This document shows, one piece after another, positions 47,282-47,408 of a stretch of DNA of 47,408 nt. The stretch is from Klebsormidium nitens (lineage: Eukaryota > Streptophyta > Klebsormidiophyceae > Klebsormidiales > Klebsormidiaceae). Made by a program: the position numbers and the translations under genes. The stretch covers positions 1 through 47,408 of the forward strand of contig DF237573.1 of NCBI GenBank assembly GCA_000708835.1, read 5' to 3'. Positions within the stretch are counted from its first letter, which is position 1, and every line of letters starts with the position of its first letter. Below the pieces are notes generated by a model. It was not told the origin of the DNA and did no database searches. It saw nothing but the letters and a program-made list of their open reading frames with translations.

Positions 47282-47408
47282 ATGGACCTCTCAGGCGTGC
47301 ACTCTCAGCTGCAGTCTCTGAAGGTGACCTCAAGGCAGGGCTCTGGGCAAAAAGCTCTGGAAAGGTACAAAGCTTTTGGTATCTTCCAAACTCTCCTTTC
47401 CAGCAAAT
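47282..47408 (+). CDS. Possible 5' end of a gene running off the window
   Basis: An ATG at 47282 opens a frame without a stop to the window edge (42 codons). It starts MDLSGVHSQLQSLKVTSRQ and ends with an amphipathic run including ALERYKAFGIFQTLL. The upstream 140 bp are pyrimidine-rich, as in a promoter or leader. A GTACAA after GGAAAG (around 47373) could be a donor site instead. Too short for a family call. Confidence 0.35.
   Translation, partial: MDLSGVHSQLQSLKVTSRQGSGQKALERYKAFGIFQTLLSSK

Noticed and set aside
42349-47408. Transposase or recombinase partner for the Fanzor element
   Set aside because: No serine or tyrosine recombinase, DDE or helicase motif could be found on either strand around the Fanzor gene.
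1-47408. CRISPR arrays, tRNA and rRNA genes
   Set aside because: No regularly spaced repeat array, no convincing tRNA box sequences and no rRNA-like conserved stretches were seen on reading; a covariance-model scan would be decisive.

Overview
The window is nuclear DNA from a eukaryote. Its large genes are cut into 7 to 19 short GC-rich exons by GT-AG introns. The gene content points to a streptophyte green alga or an early land plant: a multi-PAS hybrid histidine kinase, a plant-type leucine-rich-repeat receptor kinase and plant-style F-box proteins. A Klebsormidium-like charophyte would fit, but I infer this from gene content and base composition and cannot prove it. Exons were joined by hand from splice sites and reading phase. 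For the three best genes (1,211, 926 and 708 residues) every junction keeps phase.

Layout. 1-1327: no gene seen. 1328-10007 (minus): membrane-anchored(?) PAS-PAS-PAS histidine kinase with a degenerate and a canonical receiver domain. 10008-11739: divergent promoter region with a dense cluster of GTAC motifs. 11740-20752 (plus): LRR receptor-like kinase with an ALE2-like ectodomain and an active-looking kinase domain. 22258-28102: a tandem segmental duplication whose unit is an intronless F-box gene plus the last exon of a convergent gene. Copy 1 is broken (F-box with one TAG, decayed exon remnant). Copy 2 is intact (F-box 25237-26187; seven-exon gene of unknown function 27271-31016). 32161-34516 (minus): decayed duplicate of the last four exons of the next gene. 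35975-42348 (minus): complete ten-exon gene for the spliceosomal HAT-repeat protein Crooked neck/CLF1. 42349-43903: mostly intergenic, with a weak LRR-like fragment.

The most interesting locus is 43904-46863 (plus). It is a Fanzor gene, the eukaryotic relative of TnpB and so of the RNA-guided nuclease family. It keeps the TDG motif, the three RuvC acidic residues and both halves of the zinc ribbon, but carries two in-frame stops. A small transposon with 19-bp perfect terminal inverted repeats and a 7-bp target duplication is inserted between the two cysteine pairs of the zinc ribbon. Removing the insert rejoins the frame exactly. A GC-rich, hairpin-prone stretch just downstream (46864-47110) is where a Fanzor guide (omega) RNA would be expected. 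A possible first exon of another gene runs off the right edge (47282-47408).

The histidine kinase and receptor kinase are both candidate signalling proteins transcribed divergently from a shared 1.7-kb region. The other genes show no functional link. The right half of the window is marked by local duplication, pseudogene decay and transposon activity.
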